Shown: one piece after another, positions 54,066 to 64,000 of the stretch
Position numbering within the stretch: the first letter of the stretch is position 1
Layout: the number at the start of each line of letters is the position of its first letter
From: Tachypleus tridentatus
Lineage: Eukaryota; Arthropoda; Merostomata; Xiphosura; Limulidae
Assembly (NCBI RefSeq): GCF_004210375.1
Contig: NC_134837.1
Location: forward strand, 160,249,310-160,313,309
Direction: 5' to 3'
Length of the DNA stretch: 64,000 bases
The notes under the pieces: model-generated
What the model saw: the letters and a program-made list of their open reading frames with translations, nothing else
Told to the model about the DNA's origin: nothing
Databases searched by the model: none
Made by a program: the position numbers and the translations under genes

Positions 54066-54150
54066 GGTCTCCAGTAGTAAACTTACAGACTTACAACACT
54101 AAACTTCGGTTTCGATTCCAAACAGGGAGCTATACACAGCTGAATATAAG
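54066..54150 (+). repeat. Possible SINE-B 5' part
   Basis: acttacagacttacaacact and cggtttcgattcc follow the SINE-B head and B box directly after the minisatellite. Confidence 0.5.
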
Positions 54151-55050
54151 TAGTTGACTAAAAATGTATTACACAAAATATACAAAACTGCAGAAAATCT
54201 CATAAATATTCATATTATTGGTGATTTAGAAAATGATACTAGGATGAAATATGAGGTTGCATATATATAACGTACAATGAGCAACCATTTTTCAGAAATG
54301 TGTCCAATGACAACCATCACCCACCAGTTATTAGTCTGCATATTAACATTTTAATGAATTAATTCGTTCATTTTACAGTAATTTCTAGTCTCTAGTCTTA
54401 ATAGTCGTGATATATATAAAATCAAGATGGACTGCATACGCTTTCAACTTCTTTTCTATCTTTCAAAAATGAAACGTTAAATTTTATGTTCAGAAATTTT
54501 AAAAGGAAAAAAAGCGTTGGGGATGAATACATGTCCACTTTCATGATATAACTGAAATCTACTTTATCATGATCATATCTTTGATGTTACATGTCTGTTG
54601 TGCTTGAAAAGTTGAAATATCTAGAATGTTATAAAGCTAGTAGTAAAAACAATTTGAGGTATACAAACTCTGTTTTAAGATGTTTTAAATAGGCTTAATA
54701 ATACTTCTTGCACATTATTAGGTTTTATTTTCAATTTATCTTTTCTGTCTTAATCTTGTGTTACTTCCTAAACCGAATAATGTACTATGCAACTTTCTCT
54801 AGTTTGGAAATGGATATCAAAACTGAACGATCAGAAAATAATGTTCTTTAAACGTATTTTAAGAGAATTAATTAATTATTTAATTTAATGAGCACCTAAA
54901 AGTTAAAGCTAAACAAACAGTATTGTCATAAGAAATAATAAAGAGAACCTTGGAATGATGTTTAACAATAAATCTATTTATTATTAACATACTTGAAACT
55001 CATTATTACAATATTTATAATTTACTTAATTGCGAAATACACAAACGTTG
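54151..55050. other. Intergenic; nothing recognised
   Basis: AT-rich, no gene or repeat identified. Confidence 0.4.
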
Positions 55051-55180
55051 TTGCTTGTTCTTGTTTTGAATTAAGGACAAAGCTACACGATGGGCTATCT
55101 GTGCTTGCCCACCACGGGTATCGAAACCCGTATTTTAGCGTTGGAAGTCTGCAAACATATCGCTGCGCCACTGGGGGTTA
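55051..55180 (-). repeat. SINE-B copy, first of a tandem pair
   Basis: Minus strand: cttgttttgaattaaggaca, B-box complement gggtatcgaaacccgt, head end ctgcgccactggggg. Confidence 0.8.
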
Positions 55181-55185
55181 GTGCC

Positions 55186-55304
55186 TTTTTTTGAATTAAG
55201 CAGAAAACTACACAATGGACTATCTGTGCTCTGCCCACCATGGGTATCGAAACCCGGATTTTAGCGTTGTAAGTCCGCAGATATACCGCTGAGCCACTGG
55301 GGTG
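55186..55304 (-). repeat. SINE-B copy, second of a tandem pair
   Basis: Same orientation and ends as the previous copy (ttttttgaattaagcagaaa ... cgctgagccactgggg), separated by about 5 bp. Confidence 0.8.
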
Positions 55305-56705
55305 CTAATACAGAAATATATTTGGTGTTACACCAGTAAGAATACAATTTAAATTTGATTACAACTTTTCTATGATATGAGAGAAAAATGTAGAGCGAAT
55401 AGAAGAAACAAAAAATATTTGGTTATTTTTCTATTGAGGGAGTTTAAAGTTGTACTTTTAATATGAAGTTATGTTTCTGAGACCAAATGAAATCAGAAAA
55501 TGCAACCAACATTTCAGATATAAATCACCATTATGTTTTATTACTACTTCAGAATGTAACTTGAAAGTTAATTGAACCTACGTGGGTTTAAATGGTAGCC
55601 TTTATGCGACTCTCATGATTAAAACACAGCAATGAGATAAAATTGGCAGAGATGTAATATGAAAGTTTATCCGTGTAATTTTTTAGAAAAATAAATATTT
55701 AATATACGAGATGAAAGAAAAACGTCGAAAAAAGACGTGAAATAACTATTTTATATAATTATTATTACGTATTTTACTTGATCTCGGACGATTCTCCGAT
55801 TTATTATGTTACGTACGGCACATTACGATTTTAAATAATGGGAATTTTTCATTTGTATTTAAAAATTACTTGAACGTCGATTTGTATTGAATTTATATTT
55901 ACCAAAAGATGGATACACACAATTTATATAATTTACCAAAAGATGGATACACACAATTTTCTTACTTCACACAAATATATTTTACTATACAAATAATAAT
56001 ACAATTGATAATAATGGTTATTACAAATAACGTTTTATATACAGCAGTTTTACAAATTTACAGACATTAATGAGCCTTTTATCTGGTCTGGAACTGAATC
56101 TTTTATAGACGCTTCACGGAGAGCGAATTTGTTCTGATTCATATGCAAAGTTTTTATAAACTTACAAATAATATTGAGACTTCTACCCGGTCTTGAACTG
56201 AATACTTTGTCGACCGTTCACGATGCGCAAATTACGTTTGTGTCGATTCACAGATACACTTCACTTGACGAGAATGCTAACTAGCTTTATTCTTCACACG
56301 CGAGTTTTTTCCGGCAAAAATATCTAATATCCTGGTAGAAATACTAAAGTTTGTAATGTTCGAAATCTATAAACGTTCCTGGTCAAATATATGTAGGTTT
56401 CAGATTAATAAAGTTATTTGAAATCATATTTTTTTTCTGGATCTCAGGAGGATAAACAAAAGTAGAGAACAAATGATCCTAATATCAATACGCAAGTGCA
56501 GATGAAGCAAAAAAATATACTTTTCTTCTGATTTAAGCCTAACATTTGGATAAATATAATTTAATTAAATATAAAGAGAACTATCGTGTGTTCTCTATTG
56601 GAAAATGATAAAAAATATCATCGAAACATATACATTAACACTTTATAGTTAATATAATATCGTTCAGGAGCTAGGAGCAAAGCAAGAACTTCCACATGAA
56701 TGTGT
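55305..56705. other. Intergenic; one short duplication
   Basis: AT-rich. At 55899-55961 accaaaagatggatacacac occurs twice with a ~35-bp step. No gene. Confidence 0.45.
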
Positions 56706-56826
56706 CTCCCGTTGGAACAGCGGTAAGTCTACGGATTTACAATACCAAAATCAGGGGTTCGATTCCCTTCGGTGGACACAGCAGATAATTCGATGTGACT
56801 TTGATATAACAAGAACACATACACGC
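56706..56826 (+). repeat. SINE-B, best-preserved copy
   Basis: Full text: ccgttggaacagcggtaagt, ctacggatttacaataccaa, B box ggggttcgattcccttcgg, gacacagcagataattcgat, tail with agaacacatacac. Confidence 0.8.
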
Positions 56827-57860
56827 TCCATATATGAAAATAACTTTCCCATTAAATACAAAATAAAATTGCTTTGTGTCGAATATCTAAGCGAAATAGA
56901 GGTTTCGTAAACACTTTAATAACCCAGTAATTATCATTTAAAACACGTTCAGCACTTACCTAAATTACTTAGTTAGAAAGTATATTTCTAAATGAGCTCA
57001 ATATCAAATATAACACAATAAAACGGCTACATCAAATTTTACTTTCTTTAGTGTAATTTAATTTCTTTGCAAAATATTTCATAAAATCAACTTAACGACC
57101 AGGTTTTTTTTCTTTTGAATTACAATAAACAACATTTAAGACAATGTATATTGGACGGTTCTTATTATGTATCTTCAAACCATTATGTCGAATATCACAG
57201 TGTTTACTAGCAGAAGGAACCATATTATAAGCTTCTAAAATTACTTAGTTTTTCAACAAATATACCTACAATTTAATTTGTCATTGATTGTTTGGATCAA
57301 ACTATAAAGCTTTAAATTTAGCGCAATCTGATAAAACTCAGAATTCGTTTAAAAATCATCAGTAACCTCATTTCTTAGTTTGAGAAAATAAAATTTTACA
57401 ATAAATCTAAATGCTACGAGGCTTTATAACCTTTATAACCTTTGCATAATTTGTTGTTAGATAATTTAGAGTTATAAGAGTAAAATTAAAAGAGCTACTC
57501 CAGACTACCAAAATATCAATAATTAATTTTCGTTTCTGGATTATTTATCTCTACATAAATGACACTCATTACCATTTAGAAAACACTTAGGAATAAGAAA
57601 GGACTGTGCAAACCTGATTAATTCAAAATACGCGGGAACGATCGAACCAATCCATAGATAAAGAAGAATGGATCATTAGCAGTATGGCACACCAAGCTCA
57701 TCTGCTTAATGTGTTAAGTATTTCTTATACTTGTTTTAGACGGAATGAAATATTTTTACTAAAAAGGGTATACCTTATTGTCCCACCGACAAACTTAATC
57801 AATTAGAAATAGAATAGTATGTAAATAATTTTATTAGATGAATTACACTTAGAAGTTTTA
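56827..57860. other. Intergenic; nothing recognised
   Basis: AT-rich, without a gene or identifiable repeat. Confidence 0.4.
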
Positions 57861-59700
57861 TACACGAAAAGTTCAAACTCATAACCAAGATGATGTCATT
57901 TTACAGCTCATATAGCTGAGGTTACACCTTAGACATGTAAATTTACATATGACGTAAGAGCGATGCATTATAGGAATTCTGTGTTTATATTTAAAATAAT
58001 TAATTAAATGAGACATTGGTTTAAAGACAATTTTATATTTAGTATGTTGGTAAAATTTATTATTCAAAACAGGTTTGATATGTTTCCATAATTTTATAGA
58101 ATAATTACCAGTAAATGGTAGAACGCAATGAATTAATTATTGTTTTCATAAATCACTGAATTGTGCAGGGGTAAAACAAGTAGCTATGTTGGCCCGGCAT
58201 GCCCTGGTAGATAAGACACTCGACTCGTAATCTGAAGGTCGCGGGTTCAAATCCCGTCACATCAAATATGTTCGTTCTTTAAGCCGTAGGGCGTTATAAT
58301 ATGACGGTCAATATCACTATTCATTGGTAAAAGAGTAGCTCAAGAGTTGGTGGTGGGTGGTGATGGCTAGCTACCTTTCCTCTAGTCTTATACTACTAAA
58401 TTAAGGTCGGCTAACGCAGATAATTCTCGTATAGCTTTGCGCGAAATTAAAAAACAAGCAACTGGCTATGTTATAAGCCGATGAATTGGGTTATTTTTAA
58501 ATTCAAAAGATAAAAACTATGAACACGAAAATATTTTTATGAAAAATTTACCTTATGATAGCACTTAGTGTTAAAACCTCTATCTAAGTTAACAGTATTG
58601 GTATCTAAGAAAGGTAAACTGTTAGCTGTTTATGTTTTCAAATGTAAGTCTAGTATTAATACGTTGGTTGTTAAGATAATTTTGAAATTATTGAATATCA
58701 GGTTTATTCTTAAAAACTACAAAGTATCATTAACATATCTTCTAGTGTATAATGGTTTAAACCTTTCTAGACAATTTTAACCACTTTTCTTCATAATAAG
58801 TTAAAAACAAATTAGTCAAACATGGTGCGAAACTTGAACCCGTAGACATTCCATCGAGTTGTTCGTAATGACAACCACAGAAATATTGAGTCTTTGGTGA
58901 CAAATTCTAATATTTTTAGAAATAAAGAATTATGAAAATTAAACTATTACTTAACCCAATTATTTCATTTAACGGTATAAATTTGCATATAAGGAATCAA
59001 TGTAAAGACTGGAAATATAGATAGATTCGTAAAAAAAAAACAGATTATATATAACTTTGGAAAATTCAAAACTATTTTACCCTTAAATTCATTAGTTACA
59101 TGAAATTCAAAAACCTACTAGCTTATAAGTAAGGGTACGTATACTTAACACAACTAGTCTAACGGGACACTTTAATTTATATATTATAGATAACCCATAA
59201 AATATTCTATAATAAGAAACAACTGGTCTAATTTCATTATAAATGATATCATATACCAAATCTTCCTTTTAAATTTTAACAAATAAATTTGTAGATGTCT
59301 TTCTATTTTTACTGTAGGATCTAACTCTAATCTCATAAATTTAATGCAATCATTTAAAGTAGTTAAAAGCTATGTATATATTTTATTTTCATTCAAAATT
59401 ACTCCACCACTACCTCTATCAGGTTTAAGAATTATTAAGTTATCAAGTGAGATAAAATGTTTTAAGACAAATATTCTTCTTTACGTAAGTTCTTTTGAAC
59501 TTTCTTTGGGTGAAAGCTGCAGCATTTTGAAAGTGCTAAGCCTGAAACACTGTACCTATATTATCAAATTGTCATTTTCTTAACCTATTAGTATGCATTG
59601 CAATCTTTGTTGTAACTTCTTAAAACTATAAAAAAATATTCTGCATAATTCAGTTTATAGGGATAATTAAAAACTAAATCTCGTGATAATACCTTTTCTT
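57861..59700 (-). mobile_element. Penelope-like retroelement, broken
   Basis: Reading the minus strand from about 59.7 kb downward: NLIILKPDRGSGVVILN (the Penelope 'KPDKG.GVVI' block, ~59400-59460), QLDGMSTGSSFAPCLTNLFL (the reverse-transcriptase 'DG..MGS.L.P...N' block, ~58800-58870), then after a SINE FKYKHRIPIMHRSYVICKFT and CLRCNLSYM (the link to a GIY-YIG-type endonuclease, ~57890-58030). Order and strand fit a Penelope-like element. It has many breaks and is an old fossil; ends are not defined. Confidence 0.75.
58191..58463 (+). repeat. SINE-A inserted in the Penelope-like fossil
   Basis: Plus-strand copy, head ggcccggcatgccctggtag, tail aaaaaacaagcaac; gctatgtt flanks both sides as a short target duplication. 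Confidence 0.85.
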
Positions 59701-59969
59701 CTGCTTGAGTTATCTGAAAATCTGAGAGATTATAAAGGACCTGTGGGTATATAAGATGCGTTCTGAATTAAATGTTAATCAAACAGCTTTATCTTTGACC
59801 CTAAAGTAAATCAAGAATAAACTCAAAGCTTTATCCAAATTTTAATTTTGCTTTGTTTCTTGACATTAATTTTCTTGTTAACTTATTGGAGTTATGTTCA
59901 CATTTAAGGTTTAACATAACACATATGAATTTCATACCCGAACTTGTGGTTCATTTCACTGTTCTCGCA

Positions 59970-60230
59970 TGCCCGGCATAGCCAGGTGGGTTAAGACATT
60001 CGACTCGTAATCTGAGGGTCGCGGGTTGGAATCCAGGTTGCACCAAACATGCTCGCCCTTTCAGCCGTGGGGGCGTTATAGTGTGACAGTCAATCCCACT
60101 ATTCGTTGGTAAAAGAGTAGCCCAAGAGTTGGCGGTGTGTGGTGATGACTAGCTGCCTTTGCACTGCAAAATTAGGGACAAGATAGCCCTCGTGTAGCTT
60201 TGCGCAAAATTCAAAATAAACCAAACCAAA
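59970..60230 (+). repeat. SINE-A, nearly full length
   Basis: Head gcccggcatagccaggtggg; tail ataaaccaaaccaaa. Target duplication tttcactg(t/c)tctcgc on both sides. A deletion removes the ctctagtcttaca part of the body. Confidence 0.88.
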
Positions 60231-61020
60231 CTTTCACTGCTCTCGCTAATTCTGTACACCCACGACATACTTTTCTTTTTGTTTTGTATTGTTGTGCATT
60301 GTTTCATTGTACTGTGTTTTGATGTTAAAGAAGCGTTTGCATTAACATTTGCATTTGAGTCTTATCTGATTAGTTGTACAACTAATGAGTTTGTAGATGA
60401 GAAAGGAAGTGAAACAAATTCTAAAATTTGTTATCTTAGAACAGGACTAATAGCTTACTTCTGCGAGTATAAAAATACCACAAATATAAGTTAATACAAG
60501 AGCTTTTAAGAAGCAATTGATAGGCTTCTAGTAGAGTATATCTCGTACAACTCTAATAATGATTATGTACAACTCTAATAATGATTATGATAATTGCCTT
60601 CCCTCTATATTTCACAAGAGAAGGTCAAAATTACAACTATCTCTATAGAGAATGATTTACTGAGCTAAGACGTAACTACTACGAAAAGGAATTATATAAC
60701 GTTCAGTATGAAATTCCGCATGATGGCGCTGTACCACTCATGTTTAAATGACAGACATTTAAGCTGATCCAAGGAGTGTAAAAAAGTATTTCTTTAAATA
60801 AGCTAAGATGATATAATAAAATGTGTTTAAGTTAAAGCACCATTCCTAAAGTGTATTTAATTTAGAGTAAAAATGTATTTGGTTAAAAGTATATTCGAGT
60901 AAAAAAGTAGAAAGTAACATCCCATAGTGGATATAACCGATGAACTTTATTAGCAAAACATTTTATATGCTTTAGCAGTAGTTGGTCTTCAAAGGTTTTT
61001 TCTGTACAGTTTTACTTGCT
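60231..61020. other. Intergenic; short duplications only
   Basis: At 60547-60595 gtacaactctaataatgatt occurs twice in tandem. A phrase acaactatctctatagagaa at about 60630 recurs at about 61620. No gene. Confidence 0.45.
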
Positions 61021-61274
61021 TTAAGTAATTCGACTCGTAATCTGAGGGTCGCAGGTTCGAATCCCGGTCGCACCAAACATGCTCGCCCTTTCAGCCGTGG
61101 GGGCGTTATAGTGTGATATCAATCTCACTATTCGTTGGTAAAAGAGTAGCCCAAGAGTTGGCGGTGGGTGGTGATGACTAGCTGCCTTCCCTCTAGTCTT
61201 ACACTGCTAAATTAGGGACGGCTAGCACTGATAGTCCTCGAGTAGCTTTGTGCGCAATTCCAAAACAAACAAAG
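61021..61274 (+). repeat. SINE-A, slightly 5'-truncated
   Basis: Starts inside the tRNA part (ttaagtaattcgactcgtaa), perfect B box ggttcgaatcccggtcg, tail caaaacaaacaaag. Body close to consensus. Confidence 0.85.
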
Positions 61275-63030
61275 ACTACCACTCGAGGAAATTGTTTCAA
61301 TTAGTCAAAATATCTGTATTTTTCTTCAAACCTAATGATCGTTTGAATTACTTACATTTCTTCGTGCGAAATTAAAAAAAAAATACTTGCTTTAAACTGA
61401 CAATCAATGCAACAACACTAAACAGTTGTTCATAGGCAGCAGAGCCAGGCAGTAGTGTATTCGTTCGTAAGAATATGTCCAGAAGGAACGGAAAAGACTT
61501 AACCATATTCGTACTACTGTTAATTGAATTGGATAAGTTTAAAATGTCTGCCTAATGTAATATAAACTAAATTTAGGTATTTGTTCAGTAAACAATTATT
61601 TCCAAGATATATATATATTACAACTATCTCTATAGAGAATGGTTTACTAAGCTAAAGATATACATAAAACTTTACTATTATTTAAGAACTTAAAAGTAAT
61701 GATTCTACATATTTAGTCGTTTAGAGAATATGTCAGCGTTCAGGGAACTACAATATTTTTCGCTATAAACCTCAACAGGAAAAATACATATTTTCTGTTC
61801 ACATTAAGAATGAAAATAAAAAGTAACAAGTCGCTGTCTTCAATTGCATTCAGCTCTCTCTATTAGCCATATATGTCTCAAGTAGAAGACATACTCCATT
61901 AACAACATACTTTAGCAATAACATTATTGAAGTCACCATACAGCGTACAGTTGTCAAACATTGTAGTAATATTTCAATAACAATGCAACTTAGTAGTGGC
62001 GACGTCTTTACACTTCATAACATACATTTCTAATCGCTGTAAATATTCCGGTAGCATAAACGGGTGGACAGTACTATACATCTGAAAAGGTATATTTACC
62101 TTTGAATACAAACCTAGTATATTTATTTAACAGTTTTTCTGTTTGATGGGGCTATTATAAAGGTTTACCATTATAGCTTTGTGTTCGTATAGTGTACAAC
62201 ATATATATATATCTGAGTGTGACACTGTCACTTTAGAGCATTTCTTACCTTAGTACCATCTTTAACGCGTTCTATAGCAACCATACATTCATTAACATTA
62301 TTAATTGTTTCTTCTACACAAGTTTATATATGATAGATATCCTTTGAAATAAAATTATTTCACTTATATTCAGATTACATATACTCGCTTGTATATAAAT
62401 AATAATGAAGATGGTAAAATATTAATAGAAACTAAATGTTATCCATTGTTCTACATCCCGGAAACAAAGAACACACATCCTGTGAAAAAGCAGGAAGGAA
62501 ATTTCCTTTGTCTTTGTAATGAAGGTTTTATATCCAGAACCCTCTCTTTCTCAGGGTAAACGAGAAATTTCTTTCCTTCAGACAGGTTGTCTTAACTTTA
62601 CCTCTCACGGTAATATTTCTATTTAGTTTTTCAGTCAAAACCTCCGTCAAGCTCTTTATAAAATTGGAAAAATGATTTTAGTAACAAAAAGACTGACATT
62701 GACAAAATGTTCTAACTAAAGAGCATGTTATTTTTTGTTTAGGAGTAATCAACTTTTAAAGTTTAAGTGATCGTGAAAAATTAACCGAAGACACGTGTCT
62801 CTTCTTAATCGTCAAATGCTTGGTCGACATCAGTCAACTCAGAGAAAAGGTTTTGATGTATAATCTATTCAACTGTAACTAAGATGCATTACCAAGTTGA
62901 GATGTAAAATTAATTATATAAGTAAGGCGTGTTAGTAGAAAACACATGAAATTGGATTAGTTTCTTAATAAGATTTTACAGGTATGTATTTTGAATAATT
63001 TATTTTTAAGATCAGTTTGTTTATACAGAG
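61275..63030. other. Region upstream of the 63.0 kb secreted gene
   Basis: AT-rich without a coding frame. The text just before the ATG (tttgtttatacagag) reads as a 3' splice site, so a non-coding first exon may lie in this stretch. Confidence 0.4.
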
Positions 63031-63103
63031 ATGAAGCTCATAACAGCTCTTGTGGTTTTGGTCATCTGCTGTGAGATGCCAGTGACAGAACAAAGCAAGA
63101 CAA
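63031..63103 (+). CDS. First coding exon of a secreted protein (signal peptide); gene runs off the window
   Basis: ATG opens MKLITALVVLVICCEMPVTE then QSKT and one base, followed by a strong donor (acaa/gtaagt), phase 1. The hydrophobic core LITALVVLVICC and the polar region after it form a classical signal peptide. A 3' splice-like tttatacag sits 2 bp before the ATG. No further exon is visible in the last 900 bp. The layout (acceptor, ATG, short leader, phase 1 donor) repeats that of chitinase exon 1, so a tandem chitinase relative is possible; phase 1 introns after signal peptides are common, so this is weak evidence. Confidence 0.6.
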
Positions 63104-63384
63104 GTAAGTTTATATTGTGGTGTTTTGTCTGTAAAGAAACGGTTTTATAATTAAAATTTGAGCATGAAAAATACTACTATCTTATGAATTATGTATGTGC
63201 GTGTGTCTAAATATGTATATATGTTTTTTTACTTAATTAAGACAATTCACATTTATATTAATTAGAAGCTATGATCAAAATCCTAAGCATTTACATTAAA
63301 CAAAATATTCAATAATAAAAAATTATCGTTATTAATCAAAACTGTTAATTATACGCTCAATACCTTCTTGCGTTTGCTCTCTAG

Positions 63385-63715
63385 AGTCCTGTTTATGCAG
63401 GTGGTTATCGCGCTCGACTCGTTATCTGAGAGTCGCGGCTTCAAATCCCTATATGTGTGTGTCACATCAGGCTATCTGTTGTTTCCATCATGAGGAATCG
63501 CTGTTACACTAAACATACACGCTCTTTCAGCGGTGGAAGTGTTGTCATATGATGATCAATCCTATTTGTTGGTAAAAGAGTAGCCTAAGAGTTGGCGGAA
63601 GGTGTTGATGACTAGCTGCCTTCATTCTAGTCTTACACTGCTAAATTAGGGACGACTAACGTAGATAGCCCTCGTGAAGCTTTGCGCGAAAAACCCCCCA
63701 ACAACAAACAAAAAC
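63385..63715 (+). repeat. SINE-A with an internal extra segment
   Basis: Plus-strand copy (head gtttatgcaggtggttatcg, tail aacaacaaacaaaaac). Between B box and body lies an extra ~60 bp (gtgtgtgtcacatcaggcta to gaggaatcg) that resembles a reversed SINE-B. Confidence 0.75.
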
Positions 63716-63914
63716 AGTTTATTTTGTAAGTTAAGTTTATCTAGTGTTTAATCAAATAATTTTAGGTTAATAAACTAAGGTAACTTACTTGCCTTGTACA
63801 CACGGTCTCACGGCTCATTCCTATTGATGATGGAAGACGCAACAAATTGGAAGCATCTTTGTGACAGCGTAACAGAAATTTACCAATGATTTAAGTTATT
63901 TTGGAATGAAACGT

Positions 63915-63940
63915 CTGTATATATATATATATATATATAT
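63915..63940. repeat. (TA)n microsatellite
   Basis: About 12 TA units near the window end. Confidence 0.85.
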
Positions 63941-64000
63941 CATCTGGTTTGCATTTTTCTGTTATCTCACATAAATAACACAATTTTTGATAACCTTCCA

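Noticed and set aside
53419-54102. 227-codon plus-strand frame with repeating LIFLFTKFHSVY
   Set aside because: Translation of the 36-bp minisatellite; starts and ends with the repeat.
54993-55181. 62-codon plus frame with a signal-like start (MKLIITIFIIYLIA)
   Set aside because: Most of it is antisense to a SINE-B copy; no splice partner seen.
57879-58067. Small 62-codon minus-strand gene
   Set aside because: The residues match the linker region of Penelope-like elements and belong to the fossil described there.
1-64000. CRISPR arrays, phage or prokaryotic operons
   Set aside because: Tandem repeats lack unique spacers, and spliced genes with SINEs show nuclear animal DNA.

Overview
The window looks like AT-rich nuclear DNA of an arthropod, most likely a chelicerate and plausibly a horseshoe crab. 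The reasons are long introns with GT-AG junctions, a chitinase and a formin-type FH3 protein with arthropod-like architecture, and a very abundant ~270 bp tRNA-derived SINE (family A below) that I associate from memory with horseshoe crab genomes. The species assignment is inference.

Layout. (1) 1944-24669, plus strand: a complete 16-exon gene for a secreted two-domain chitinase (signal peptide, GH18, linker, GH18, C-terminal chitin-binding CBM14). The joined exons keep phase throughout and give 895 codons. The two GH18 halves share four exons of identical length, so the gene arose by internal duplication of an already split domain. Its introns hold a Tc1 DNA transposon (3.4-4.4 kb), a 29-bp minisatellite filling intron 3, a nearly intact hAT transposon (16.2-19.1 kb), a 53-bp tandem repeat and many SINEs. 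(2) 24670-28004: intergenic space between convergent genes, with SINE copies. (3) 28005-44318, minus strand: a nine-exon gene for a ~535-residue protein with a formin-type GBD/FH3 armadillo region, a short coiled coil partly encoded by a 27-nt microexon, and a unique tail, but no FH1 or FH2. This is the architecture of the planar-polarity protein Multiple wing hairs. Introns hold a broken element of an unnamed repeat family (30.4-32.9 kb) with a SINE inserted in its coding region, plus several SINEs. (4) 44319-63030: a long intergenic stretch with SINEs of two families, a 36-bp minisatellite, a coding-looking relic near 48.2 kb and a broken Penelope-like retroelement (57.9-59.7 kb) split by a SINE. 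(5) 63031-63103, plus strand: the signal-peptide exon of another secreted protein that runs off the window. Its exon layout is the same as the first exon of the chitinase.

How the genes work together: the chitinase should act outside the cell on cuticle or gut chitin, with CBM14 anchoring it. The FH3-only protein should act inside the cell on actin organisation. Nothing suggests co-regulation. No operon, CRISPR or rRNA is present, and I see no functional tRNA gene: the tRNA-like sequences are SINE heads. Large open frames over the minisatellites are repeat artefacts.
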